Positions 8,022 to 16,483 of a DNA stretch of 64,000 nt are shown one piece after another. Numbering within the stretch: the first letter of the stretch is position 1; each line of letters begins with the position of its first letter. Source of the DNA: Rhodopirellula bahusiensis (GTDB taxonomy: Bacteria > Planctomycetota > Planctomycetia > Pirellulales > Pirellulaceae); NCBI RefSeq assembly GCF_002727185.1, contig NZ_NIZW01000025.1, positions 1 to 64,000 of the forward strand, read 5' to 3'. The translations under genes were made by a program, and so were the position numbers. The notes under the pieces were generated by a model. That model did no database searches. It was not told the origin of the DNA and saw only the letters and a program-made list of their open reading frames with translations.

Positions 8022-8049
8022 GCGCCAACACCGAATTCGGCGTTCACGC
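8022..8049. promoter_or_regulatory. Interrupted dyad upstream of clpX
   Basis: A perfect 10-bp core palindrome CCGAATTCGG (8031-8040) is flanked symmetrically by AAC/GTT and then GCG/CGC, making a 28-bp interrupted dyad about 95-120 bp upstream of the clpX start. The position suits an operator, but no regulator is known and the pattern could be chance. Confidence 0.3.
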
Positions 8050-8367
8050 TTTATTGTACGCGATTCCTCGCATCCACCGAACATTGAAGGCTCGTTCTCG
8101 CAAAAGAACTCGACACATCGAACGGATCGGCCACGACTCGAATGCTTTTCAACACCTAGCGACCCGGATTTGCATCCGAATCAACCCGCGCCGAAGGAAC
8201 ATCCTTGTCCTCGAAGCTCGAGCCACTCGTGGTTTGGTAATGGGTTTCATCGTTTGTCGATGATTGGTATGCCCGAGAATTGGGAGGGCGAACCATCGAC
8301 GGTTCATTGGTTAGCGACGGGATCGGTCGATTTCGGCGACTCACCGTTTCTCCGGAACCTTATTCGT

Positions 8368-8724
8368 TCAGGTTCGCGATTCATTCTCACTCTCTTCGTC
8401 GAGACGAGGAGAAGGGGAAGCATCGAGACCGGAATCGGCCTGGGAGGCTGTGGGAACCGGAGGATGAGTTGTCGAAGCGGAAGTTGACCGCGTCGCTGCT
8501 TGTATAGTTCGGAATTCCTCTTCGCTTATGTCACCTTTGCGACGCATTTCTTCCAGGTTTACGAACCCTTCTGGGGTGTCTAGCTGGTCTTCAGTGTTGT
8601 AGTCGCGCAACCTTGCCAACACCCAAAATGCGAGTGCAATCAAGATGGCTAGAACCACTAGAGCAATGCCAGCCTGCACGGCCGGCTTTGCAATCACATC
8701 TGTCACAACCGAGACTTCGTTCAT
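8368..8724 (-). CDS. Small single-pass membrane protein with SHOCT-like segment
   Basis: A 118-aa protein. One transmembrane helix (residues about 15-40, GIALVVLAILIALAFWVLA) is followed by NLEEMRRKGDISEEEFRTIQ, the pattern of short C-terminal SHOCT-type domains (a helix with GxIsxEEF), and a Ser/Thr/Pro-rich disordered tail. SHOCT segments are thought to mediate oligomerisation; the specific job is unknown. No operon partner is evident. Confidence 0.65.
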   Translation of the reverse strand: MNEVSVVTDVIAKPAVQAGIALVVLAILIALAFWVLARLRDYNTEDQLDTPEGFVNLEEMRRKGDISEEEFRTIQAATRSTSASTTHPPVPTASQADSGLDASPSPRLDEESENESRT

Positions 8725-8867
8725 AAGTGCGGACTTGGAAGTTCGACACCAGCGTGAACCCTGAGAAGAGTCCTTGCCGGTGCTCTTTGATCATAGGAGT
8801 GTCCCGGTTGGCCGGTCCACTTGCAATTGTCGCAAAAAACGGGGCTTTCAGGTTTCACGAAACCGTT

Positions 8868-9818
8868 TCACGCCCGCTCGCACGCCTGACGCCACCATCG
8901 GCAATGCAGCAAGTGCTGCATTCCTAGACGCGGAATTCGCAGGCCTTGTTCGCAGTGCCCTTCGACACGAGCGATCACGGGGCCGGTGAACCCCATCTTC
9001 CCCAGCGTCTCGGTGACCCGGCGCAGCGTCAGCTCGCCCGTGCCGATCGGTGTGTCATCACGCCCGACGGTTCCCAGCGGCAAATCGCGAGGTGGCTGGC
9101 CCGGCCATCGATGATCGCACAAATACACCAGCTTCAGTCGCTCAGCGTTCCGCTGCAAACGAGCCCCCAGCGGCATCTCGCCCGCCGAAACCATTTCTCC
9201 CAAATCGGCCGCCAGCCCCAGATCAACGCTGGGGGACAACCACTGACACATCCGCTCAAACTCAGCGACGCTGGAGATCGCCTGGCCCGTCGCTGGCCGA
9301 AGTGCAATCGGAACGCCCCGTTTCTCCGCGTACGAAACCAGCGATTCCAGCCGTGCGGCCAATCGCTCCAGGTCTGATTCGCTCAATCCCGGCGAAAACT
9401 CGTCTCGCGGCCAAACTCCTGATCCCAGCGTCAACATCGTTCCCGGTCGCCGCTCGGCCATCCGAATCCAGTGCTCGCACCAATCGATCGTGGCCTGAAC
9501 CAAATCTTCATCTGGATCCGCCAGCGACGGCATCGCCGCTTTTTCGCGGTCCAGCACAAACGGTGATTCGGTGTCAATCACGACCTGACAACGATGCAAA
9601 CGGGCCTCATCGAGAAAGCGATCCCACGAATCCGCTTCCGTTCCGCTGGTCGGATTCGGCAACCGCCAATCACCCGCTGGACCTTGTTCCCAGGAAAGGA
9701 TTCCCCGCCTCGGGCGAACCGCGACGCAGCGATAACCCATCGACGCCAAAGGTTCGATCGCCGAGATCGGGTCGTGCAGCAGCAACCCGCCTGTGTGGTA
9801 ACCCGGTGTCATCGGCAT
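8868..9818 (-). CDS. Sugar phosphate isomerase/epimerase-like TIM-barrel protein
   Basis: A 316-aa cytoplasmic protein with the pattern of the xylose isomerase-like/AP endonuclease 2 family: alternating strands and helices, a short acidic strand (QVVIDTE), a mid-protein helix pair around LSESDLERLAARLESL, SVDLGLAADLGEM, a carboxylate/His-rich strand (LVYLCDHR) and a late VIARVEGH strand. Such proteins bind divalent metals and isomerise sugars or inositols. Substrate not predictable. The gene stands alone on the minus strand, divergent from the MFS transporter. Confidence 0.65.
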   Translation of the reverse strand: MPMTPGYHTGGLLLHDPISAIEPLASMGYRCVAVRPRRGILSWEQGPAGDWRLPNPTSGTEADSWDRFLDEARLHRCQVVIDTESPFVLDREKAAMPSLADPDEDLVQATIDWCEHWIRMAERRPGTMLTLGSGVWPRDEFSPGLSESDLERLAARLESLVSYAEKRGVPIALRPATGQAISSVAEFERMCQWLSPSVDLGLAADLGEMVSAGEMPLGARLQRNAERLKLVYLCDHRWPGQPPRDLPLGTVGRDDTPIGTGELTLRRVTETLGKMGFTGPVIARVEGHCEQGLRIPRLGMQHLLHCRWWRQACERA

Positions 9819-10026
9819 GATGGTAACCTTGCGTCTCGAATCATCGCTCCCTTTCGGTGGCTCCCGATCGGATTCATCTGGAAGTCAACGGACAAACCTC
9901 GAAGAATGAGCGAACGGCCCGGCACCCAACGGGCACCTTGCTCGGTAGATGCAGTCCATCTTCCCTGCGACAAAGCTCGAACGCATCGCCTCCGCTCAAC
10001 TCGCTTTCCACTGTAACTGAATCTCC

Positions 10027-11538
10027 ATGTCAGATTCTCCCACCGCATCGTCCTCCACCGACAACCCGTACGCCGTCGGTGAAGCGACAACGCCAACCGA
10101 CGTGGATCCCGGCGTCCAAACGACGAACGACGGCCCAATCGATTCGCTCAGCCATCCTTCATTCATCGGTTTCATCGCGACCCAGTTCTTCGGTGCCTTC
10201 AACGACAACCTGTTCAAACAGTTGCTGCTGTTGCTCGCCATCCCCACCGCGGTCGCGGCAACCGTCGCGGATGGGACTGTGATCGAAGGAGCCGCTGCGG
10301 TCGAAGTCGCCGGCGAGCTGACGGATGGACCGGCGGCAAAACCCGCCGGCGGAGGTGACTTGCAAGGGATCGCCACGGTGGTGTTCGGCTTGCCGTTCGT
10401 TGTCTTTGGCGGTTTGGCCGGATACCTCGCGGATCGGTACAGCAAGCGCACGATCATCGTGACCAGCAAAGTCGCCGAAATCGCGGTCATGGGACTCGGA
10501 CTGCTCGCGTTCCTGGCCACGCCCATGATCGGATTCGCGGGACTTTGGATCGTGCTGTTCTTGATGGGCCTGCAAAGCACGTTCTTTGGCCCCGGCAAAT
10601 ACGGCATCATGCCGGAGATGCTGTCAGGCAACCAACTCAACCGCGGCAACGGTTTGGTTCTGATGACCACATTTATCGCGATCATCATCGGCACCGCGGT
10701 CGCCGGTCCACTGAAGGATTCGATCGTGCCGGCGGGAGTCCCACAAATGCAAGCCGCCTCGGGTTTGTGGATCGGATCGCTGGTGTGCGTCGGAATCGCC
10801 ATCGTGGGAACAATCACCAGTCTCCTGATCATTCGACTGCCCGCCGCCGATCCGACGTTGAAACTCAAAGCGGAATATTTGGCGATCCCAAAAGCGATGC
10901 GAACGCTGCTGAAAACCGACACGCCGCTGTTGATCGCCCTGTTGGCGTCCTGCGTGTTTTGGTTGATCGCCGGCCTGACCATCCAAGCCGTCAACTCGCT
11001 CGGCAAAACCCAGCTCGAAATTTCTGACACAAAGACCAGCTTGATGGTGTCCCTCATCAGCGTCGGAATCGCCGCCGGTGGCGCCGCGGCCGGTGCCCTG
11101 AGCCGCAAACTGTCCGACCGGGTCGTCATTCAAATTGGCATGTGGGGTGTCGTTGCCTTCTGCGCCGTGCTCGCGATTTCGATGCCCGGCGGACAACACT
11201 TGCTCGGCTTTGGCGGTTCGATCCCCGTGCTGATGCTGCTGGGTGCCTCGGCCGCATTTTTCGCGATTCCGATTCAGGTGTTCCTGCAAGCCCGTCCGCC
11301 CGAGGAACTCAAAGGCCGCATGATTGCGGTCATGAACCAAGCCAACTTTTTCGCGATCGTAATGTCAGGCGTGCTGTATCAAATCCTCAACACGATTCTG
11401 ACCTCCGCCGATCTGCCACGAAGCACCGTGTTCGGCGCGATGGCAGTGTTGTTCTTGCCCGTGGCAATCTTCTATCGCCCTTCGCTTGATCGAACGGTTT
11501 CGCCAGTCGCCCCCGCAACGACCACTCCCGTCAACTGA
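10027..11538 (+). CDS. MFS transporter, LplT-like (lysophospholipid transporter family)
   Basis: A 503-aa protein with about 12 hydrophobic segments. After a 45-residue polar N-terminus comes FIATQFFGAFNDNLFKQLLL, the hallmark opening of LplT-type major facilitator proteins, and later LADRYSKRTIIV, the loop 2-3 MFS signature. A hydrophilic insertion (residues about 90-118) separates the first two helices. In Enterobacteria LplT flips lysophospholipids for re-acylation, often fused to or beside an acyltransferase. No acyltransferase is nearby here, so the substrate is uncertain. Confidence 0.8.
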   Translation: MSDSPTASSSTDNPYAVGEATTPTDVDPGVQTTNDGPIDSLSHPSFIGFIATQFFGAFNDNLFKQLLLLLAIPTAVAATVADGTVIEGAAAVEVAGELTDGPAAKPAGGGDLQGIATVVFGLPFVVFGGLAGYLADRYSKRTIIVTSKVAEIAVMGLGLLAFLATPMIGFAGLWIVLFLMGLQSTFFGPGKYGIMPEMLSGNQLNRGNGLVLMTTFIAIIIGTAVAGPLKDSIVPAGVPQMQAASGLWIGSLVCVGIAIVGTITSLLIIRLPAADPTLKLKAEYLAIPKAMRTLLKTDTPLLIALLASCVFWLIAGLTIQAVNSLGKTQLEISDTKTSLMVSLISVGIAAGGAAAGALSRKLSDRVVIQIGMWGVVAFCAVLAISMPGGQHLLGFGGSIPVLMLLGASAAFFAIPIQVFLQARPPEELKGRMIAVMNQANFFAIVMSGVLYQILNTILTSADLPRSTVFGAMAVLFLPVAIFYRPSLDRTVSPVAPATTTPVN

Positions 11539-11597
11539 ATCGGTCGGCAGGAACACGAAGAGTCCGTTGCGCAGGCAGGCGAGATCACTCGCTGGTT

Positions 11598-13100
11598 TCA
11601 TCCGACCAACAAAGCCATCGCCGCGAGTCGTTGCAAGTTCGACGCCATCTTGGCATTCACCAACGGACGTAGGTTTTCCTCTCCGGTAACGACTTGGTCG
11701 CCGTCCACCAAGCCACCGTTGGCCGTCGCGTAAGCGATCATGCTCTCGATCAAATTCGCATGGTCCGTTTCCCCATCGCAGCACCGGATCAGGTGCGTTG
11801 TTGTGTCATCCAGGCGAATGGGCTGGTGTCGAAGATTTGTGACCGTGTCGCCAAGCAACACTTGTTCTCGCGAAAGATCCGTTGCGCGCGGGTGCGAGGA
11901 GACTTCGCGGCAAGCCTCAGTCGGTGACGCACTAACGGACACCAATCCCACGCATACAAGATTGAACAAATCGGCTTTCAAAGTTGCGAGCGCGACAGGC
12001 TCTTGAGATTCGCCGACCGAGCAAAGTTCCTCGAAACTCATCGATGTCGGGTACTGACTGACCAGGTGCTGAATCGCTTGTTGAGTCGCGGGATGATCAA
12101 CCGTCCCGCTCAATCCATTCGAACCGGTGATCTGATCTCCCTGCAGATTTGATGACGTCACAAAGTGCATCGACTCCATCGCAGAAGCCTGCAATTGCTC
12201 GCTAACGGCAACCGATTGATGACAAAGCAAGGTCTGCCGAAACGTTCGTCTCCGAAAGAAGTCCAAAGTCTGTGCGCGTCGGATTTTCGGCAGCGACGCG
12301 AGCGCGGACGCAACGTCGGGACGAACTTGTTCGTAGGTCGAATCGCCCCAGTCCGCTTCGGCGATGGTTTGCAAACAGTGTGTGCCGGCTTCGGCCGCGA
12401 ATTCGTGAAAGTAGCGAGGCCGGTTGGTGTCTTCGAATTGCTCGTGATAGATATACGCCTCGTTGGCTTGCTCCAATGCTTTCAGCTCTTCCTCCAAAGC
12501 CACGCGGTACGCGGACCCTTGCGGTACGTTTTGGGCAACCGAACTGAGCAAGGCTTTGCCATGTCGCAGTCGCGTTTGCGGATCCTCGATGCCTTCGGCG
12601 TGATATCGCATGATGTCACGAGCCATTTGACGCTGATGCCATCCCGGATAGGTGTTGTAGCTAATCAGCGCGACGCCGTTGGCAGACAACCGCGTTTGGC
12701 AAATCGCCAGGATCGCCTGCCTGGCTTCTTCAGGCACCCAGGAATACACGCCGTGCGCGATGATGTAATCGAATCGGTCCTCATCACTTTCGGCTTCCGT
12801 CATCCAGTCTTCGATCCTGCCGTGATGCAGCTGGATGTTGGTGAGACCGAGCTTCCCGATCATCGTGTTGCCAGTTTTTACGTGACCCGCCGACAAATCG
12901 ATCCCTTCAAACTGGCTAAGGGGCAAGAGACTTGCCAACGAAATCAGATTGCCGCCAGGACCACACGCGAGTTCGAGAACACGACATGATTCAGGTGGAG
13001 GTGCATTCACACCGTGCAACCGAGCAATCGCGGCCATGTTGCCCGGATGAGTCGCCGGGTGAATGAAATCAGGATAAGGGACTTCGTCGTAGTTGCTCAT
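11598..13100 (-). CDS. SAM-dependent methyltransferase with regulatory domain
   Basis: A 500-aa protein from ATG 13100 (MSNYDEVPYPD); the ORF extends to 13166 but the upstream part has no family character. Residues about 40-190 form a class I methyltransferase domain with motif I VLELACGPGGN and a later DYIIAHGVYSWVP motif. The middle and C-terminal regions match the predicted methyltransferase regulatory domain pattern: helical, winged-helix-like, with HLIRCCDGETDH near the end. Families of this type are proposed protein methyltransferases. The target is unknown. It is divergent from the nucleoside transporter. Confidence 0.75.
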   Translation of the reverse strand: MSNYDEVPYPDFIHPATHPGNMAAIARLHGVNAPPPESCRVLELACGPGGNLISLASLLPLSQFEGIDLSAGHVKTGNTMIGKLGLTNIQLHHGRIEDWMTEAESDEDRFDYIIAHGVYSWVPEEARQAILAICQTRLSANGVALISYNTYPGWHQRQMARDIMRYHAEGIEDPQTRLRHGKALLSSVAQNVPQGSAYRVALEEELKALEQANEAYIYHEQFEDTNRPRYFHEFAAEAGTHCLQTIAEADWGDSTYEQVRPDVASALASLPKIRRAQTLDFFRRRTFRQTLLCHQSVAVSEQLQASAMESMHFVTSSNLQGDQITGSNGLSGTVDHPATQQAIQHLVSQYPTSMSFEELCSVGESQEPVALATLKADLFNLVCVGLVSVSASPTEACREVSSHPRATDLSREQVLLGDTVTNLRHQPIRLDDTTTHLIRCCDGETDHANLIESMIAYATANGGLVDGDQVVTGEENLRPLVNAKMASNLQRLAAMALLVG

Positions 13101-13236
13101 CAACTTCGCATGAGATGGGGAGTGATCGGGCGGGACTCTGAATCTTTCGCATCCGAGGACCGTCATTCTGGATGATATGATCGACGACGAAGTTTATCAC
13201 GGGCGATGTTGATCGCAGACCACGTATCTGAGCCAG

Positions 13237-14544
13237 GTGTCACAGTTGAACGAGATCTTTCCACGAATGGTGTGCGTCCTGGGCATCGTCGTGTTCGTGG
13301 CGATGGCATGGTCAATCAGCACCGATCGTCGTCGGTTTCCCTGGAGGATCGTGATTGGTGGGCTGCTGCTGCAATTCACGCTCGCCGTGTTGGTTTTACA
13401 AACGGATTTGGGACGTCAAACATTCAAACACATCGGCGATGGTTTTCAAACGCTGATGAGCACCGTCGACGCGGGTTCTGGCTTTCTGTTTTCGACCGGG
13501 CCGGACAATCCCTTGAGTGATTCACTGCTGGCAACTTTCGCGTTTGGAGTGTTGCCGACGGTGATCTTCTTTTCCTCCCTGATGAGCGTGCTGTATCACC
13601 TCGGTGTGATGCAACGCATCGTCTGGGTGATGGCCTGGGTGATGAAGTTCTCACTGAAAACCAGCGGCCCCGAAACATTGGCCGCGGCGGCAAACGTCTT
13701 CGTCGGTCACACCGAGGCTCCCTTGGTCGTCCGTCCCTACCTGTCCAAGATGAGCCGCAGTGAACTGTGCGCGATGATGACTGGTGGATTCGCCACCGTG
13801 ACGGGAGGCTTGCTGGGTGCGTACGCGAAAATGGGCGTGGACATCAGCCACCTTCTGACCGCGTCGATCATTAGCGCCCCAGCGGCACTCTTGATCGCGA
13901 AAGTCATGGTTCCGGACACGCCCGTAGAACCAGATGCCGAGCGTTCGGGCGACAAACAGAATCCTGACGACGATGCGATGACGCTGAAGATCGAGCGAAC
14001 GCATGTGAATGTCATCGGAGCCGCGGTCGAAGGTGCCAGCGATGGATTGAAACTGGCACTCAATGTGGGCGCGATGTTGATCGCCTTCCTCGCTCTCATC
14101 GCCCTGATTGATCTCCTACTCGGCGGCATGTGCACGACGTTTGGTTGGGTCAACTCGAACGATGAACCCCGAGTTACCCTCGGTGTGATCCTGGGATACG
14201 CATGCTGGCCACTGGCTTGGTTGCTGGGCATTCCAGCCTCGGAATGTCGAGCGGCGGGCGAACTGATTGGGCTCAAAACCGTCGCCAATGAATTCATTGC
14301 TTATCAACAACTCGGCCAGATCGTTCAGTCGGAGGAGCCAACGATCAGCGCCCGCACCGCGACGGTGTTGACGTATGCCCTGGCAGGATTCAGCAATTTC
14401 GCAGCGATCGGTATCCAGGTCGGCGGCATCGGTGGGCTAGCCCCGGAACGAAAGTCCGACCTCGCTTCTCTGGGTCTGCGAGCAATGTTCGGTGGATTGC
14501 TGGCGTGCTGCATGACCGGAGCCATCGCAGGCATGATGCTCTGA
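13237..14544 (+). CDS. Concentrative nucleoside transporter (CNT/NupC family)
   Basis: A 435-aa membrane protein. Family signatures are clear: NVFVGHTEAPLVVRPYL (the G-x-(S/T)-E-x-P motif that binds nucleoside), SELCAMMTGGFATVTGG, NSNDEP, and the C-terminal SNFAAIGIQVGGIGGL. The GTG start at 13237 includes the first helix; ATG 13267 is an alternative. CNT proteins take up nucleosides with Na+ or H+. A charged linker at about residues 225-250 (EPDAERSGDKQNPDDD) is an insertion relative to short members. Confidence 0.88.
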   Translation: MSQLNEIFPRMVCVLGIVVFVAMAWSISTDRRRFPWRIVIGGLLLQFTLAVLVLQTDLGRQTFKHIGDGFQTLMSTVDAGSGFLFSTGPDNPLSDSLLATFAFGVLPTVIFFSSLMSVLYHLGVMQRIVWVMAWVMKFSLKTSGPETLAAAANVFVGHTEAPLVVRPYLSKMSRSELCAMMTGGFATVTGGLLGAYAKMGVDISHLLTASIISAPAALLIAKVMVPDTPVEPDAERSGDKQNPDDDAMTLKIERTHVNVIGAAVEGASDGLKLALNVGAMLIAFLALIALIDLLLGGMCTTFGWVNSNDEPRVTLGVILGYACWPLAWLLGIPASECRAAGELIGLKTVANEFIAYQQLGQIVQSEEPTISARTATVLTYALAGFSNFAAIGIQVGGIGGLAPERKSDLASLGLRAMFGGLLACCMTGAIAGMML

Positions 14545-14659
14545 TCAGCCGGGCCTTTTCGCCCAGAACAAGCAACTGCCCCGATCCGAAACCCGGAACG
14601 CTGAATCGGACAGTGAGTTATACTGAGGGTTCCCACCTTCCGACCCTCCCGCACTCCGA

Positions 14660-15613
14660 GTGAACACCTTGAACCTCTGCCGTTTACATCTCGTCCCCGC
14701 CCTGTTTTTGCTGTTCATCACCGCAGCGATTGTTCCCCAAACCAGCCAAGCAGAAACTCAAAAGCTTGTTTTGGTCGCCGGCAAACCTTCCCACCCGCCT
14801 CGAATGCACGAGTTCAACGCGGGCGTGCAACTGCTGGCTGATTCGCTCAAGGATGTTGAGGACTTGGACGTCGAAGTGGTCCTCAACGGATGGCCCAAAG
14901 ACGAGGCCATCTTCGAGAACGCGAACGCAGTCGTGTTTTACATGGACGGAGGCGGTCGCCACGAAATCGTCCAAGAGGACGGTCGTCGCCTGAAGATGAT
15001 CGACGAATGGGTCGAGAACGGAGTTGGCCTCGGATTCATGCACTACGGCGTGGAAGTCGTCGCCGATCAAGCCGGTGAGGAAATGACGCGATGGATCGGC
15101 GGTCACTACGAAAATCAATTCTCATGCAACCCAATCTGGGAACCCACTTTCGCGGTCTTCCCCGATCACCCCGTCACCAGCGGTGTCCAACCGTTCCAAG
15201 CCAATGACGAGTGGTACTTCAACATGCGATTCTTGTCAGGAATGGCTGGCAACCAAGCCAAGGAAATCGACGGCGTTCAATTCCAGCCAATCTTATTGGC
15301 CAAACCATCCGACGATGTTCGTGATGGCCCCTACGTTTACCCACGAGGCCCTTACGATCACATCCAAGCATCGGCGGGTCGCGCTGAGGCAATGATGTGG
15401 GTGGTCGAACGTTCCGATGGCGGTCGCGGATTCGGATTCACCGGCGGGCACTTTCACGACAACTGGGGCATCGACGACTATCGCAAAGTCGTGCTCAACG
15501 CGTTGGTTTGGACTGCGAAGGGAAATATTCCTGAAAATGGAATTGAATCCACCGTCAGCGAGGAGCAATTGGATCAGAACCTGGACCCCAAAAAACCTCG
15601 CAAGAAGAAGTAG
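14660..15613 (+). CDS. Secreted ThuA-like domain protein
   Basis: A 317-aa protein starting at GTG 14660. An N-terminal signal peptide (LHLVPALFLLFITAAIV, cleavage near SQA-ET) is followed by a ThuA-like fold related to glutamine amidotransferases: KLVLVAGKPSHPP, VVFYMDGGGRHEI, GLGFMHYGVEVV, WIGGHYENQ, then FTGGHFHDNW near the end. ThuA was named from trehalose utilisation. In planctomycetes such exported domains are numerous and their substrates unknown. The C-terminus is Lys-rich. The operon seems monocistronic; a terminator lies about 170 bp downstream. Confidence 0.8.
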   Translation: MNTLNLCRLHLVPALFLLFITAAIVPQTSQAETQKLVLVAGKPSHPPRMHEFNAGVQLLADSLKDVEDLDVEVVLNGWPKDEAIFENANAVVFYMDGGGRHEIVQEDGRRLKMIDEWVENGVGLGFMHYGVEVVADQAGEEMTRWIGGHYENQFSCNPIWEPTFAVFPDHPVTSGVQPFQANDEWYFNMRFLSGMAGNQAKEIDGVQFQPILLAKPSDDVRDGPYVYPRGPYDHIQASAGRAEAMMWVVERSDGGRGFGFTGGHFHDNWGIDDYRKVVLNALVWTAKGNIPENGIESTVSEEQLDQNLDPKKPRKKK

Positions 15614-15648
15614 AACGTCCGTCCAAACCGCGTCCTTCGCATAACAGC

Positions 15649-15756
15649 CTGTTGATTTAATCGTATATCGAATGACAACAATTAGCCGATGGGTATTAGC
15701 CCCGGTTGGCGTCTGATCAACCGCCGCTAACGCGGTACGGCTCATTAAATCAACAG
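15649..15756. repeat. REP-like long inverted repeat
   Basis: Perfect 13-bp arms CTGTTGATTTAAT (15649-15661) and ATTAAATCAACAG (15744-15756) enclose about 80 bp. Inside, AATTAGCCG pairs with CGGCTCATT with one mismatch, and ACCGC/GCGGT forms a small stem-loop. The whole can fold into a large branched hairpin typical of dispersed palindromic elements. No coding content. Confidence 0.75.
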
Positions 15757-15784
15757 TCCGATAAGCGATGGGCTACCTGATTCA

Positions 15785-15818
15785 GCCGGAGCAGCCATCA
15801 AGCTGCTCCGGCTTTTTT
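15785..15818 (+). terminator. Rho-independent terminator downstream of the ThuA-like gene
   Basis: A perfect 11-bp GC-rich stem (GCCGGAGCAGC / GCTGCTCCGGC) with a six-base loop is followed directly by TTTTTT on the plus strand. It serves plus-strand transcription from the ThuA-like gene. The minus strand lacks a T-run after the stem. Confidence 0.9.
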
Positions 15819-15866
15819 GTGCCTGGATGACTTCCTGCTGAGTTGTCGTAGCGTTCGAACCAGCAC

Positions 15867-16358
15867 TCAGAACATCACGGGTTTGCCACATTCTCGGCGA
15901 ACAGGGACGACTTGTCCGGCGTGCATCATTGGGTGAGTCCCGATCAGAATCATCATGTCGCCGACGGTTGGGCAGAAAGCTCGCATCTGCTCAGGAGCTG
16001 GATCATCGAGTTTGGATTCATCCATCGCTTCGAGTGCCGCCAACGTGTTCGCACGAACCTTGGTCATCAGTTCCAAGTATTCAGCCAGCGTGTTGAACTT
16101 TGATGGGTCTTCACAATCCACGTTGTCTTTGTGGTGGGTTTCTTCAAAGCCTTCGGGCAATTCCGTTTTGAACTCCGGAAACATCCCGCCCAGCATCATC
16201 ACTTCTGCGACCACCAAGTGGCCGATTTGCCAAGCCAAGTGATTGCAACCTGTTCCGGGACGACGCATCAGGTCCGAATCTTCGAGGTCACCGAGATAGC
16301 CTCGAAAGACCATGTCACTCAAATTCATCGTTGATCGGATCGCATCTTTGACTTGCAT
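15867..16358 (-). CDS. DinB/YfiT-like four-helix-bundle protein
   Basis: A 163-aa protein. The family's putative metal-binding histidines are at H47 (LAWQIGHLVV) and H142/H146 (GTHPMMHAGQV), in the expected order with a helical bundle between. DinB-like proteins bind Zn or Ni. Some are thiol-dependent S-transferases, but most are uncharacterised. It is a standalone gene on the minus strand with its end facing the plus-strand terminator. Confidence 0.8.
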   Translation of the reverse strand: MQVKDAIRSTMNLSDMVFRGYLGDLEDSDLMRRPGTGCNHLAWQIGHLVVAEVMMLGGMFPEFKTELPEGFEETHHKDNVDCEDPSKFNTLAEYLELMTKVRANTLAALEAMDESKLDDPAPEQMRAFCPTVGDMMILIGTHPMMHAGQVVPVRRECGKPVMF

Positions 16359-16483
16359 CGCAAATACCTTGGCTTGTAACGGAATTGGCTCTCCGAATTG
16401 GATGAAGCGGATTTCGATCCAAAGAAGATCCAGCGAGCCGTCGGCGTGAGTCTAACGCATCCACAACAGCTCGAAACCGCGGC

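Larger units (their letters stand above)
7931..8367. other. Intergenic region upstream of clpX
   Basis: About 440 bp lie between the clpX start and the end of the SHOCT-like gene, both on the minus strand. It must hold the clpX promoter. Apart from the clpX ribosome-binding site and the dyad at 8022-8049, no gene, terminator or clear promoter was recognised. The open frames across it have no protein-like features. Confidence 0.6.

Noticed and set aside
12165-12989. Plus-strand 274-aa open frame
   Set aside because: It lies within the methyltransferase gene in the opposite strand and shows no protein motif.
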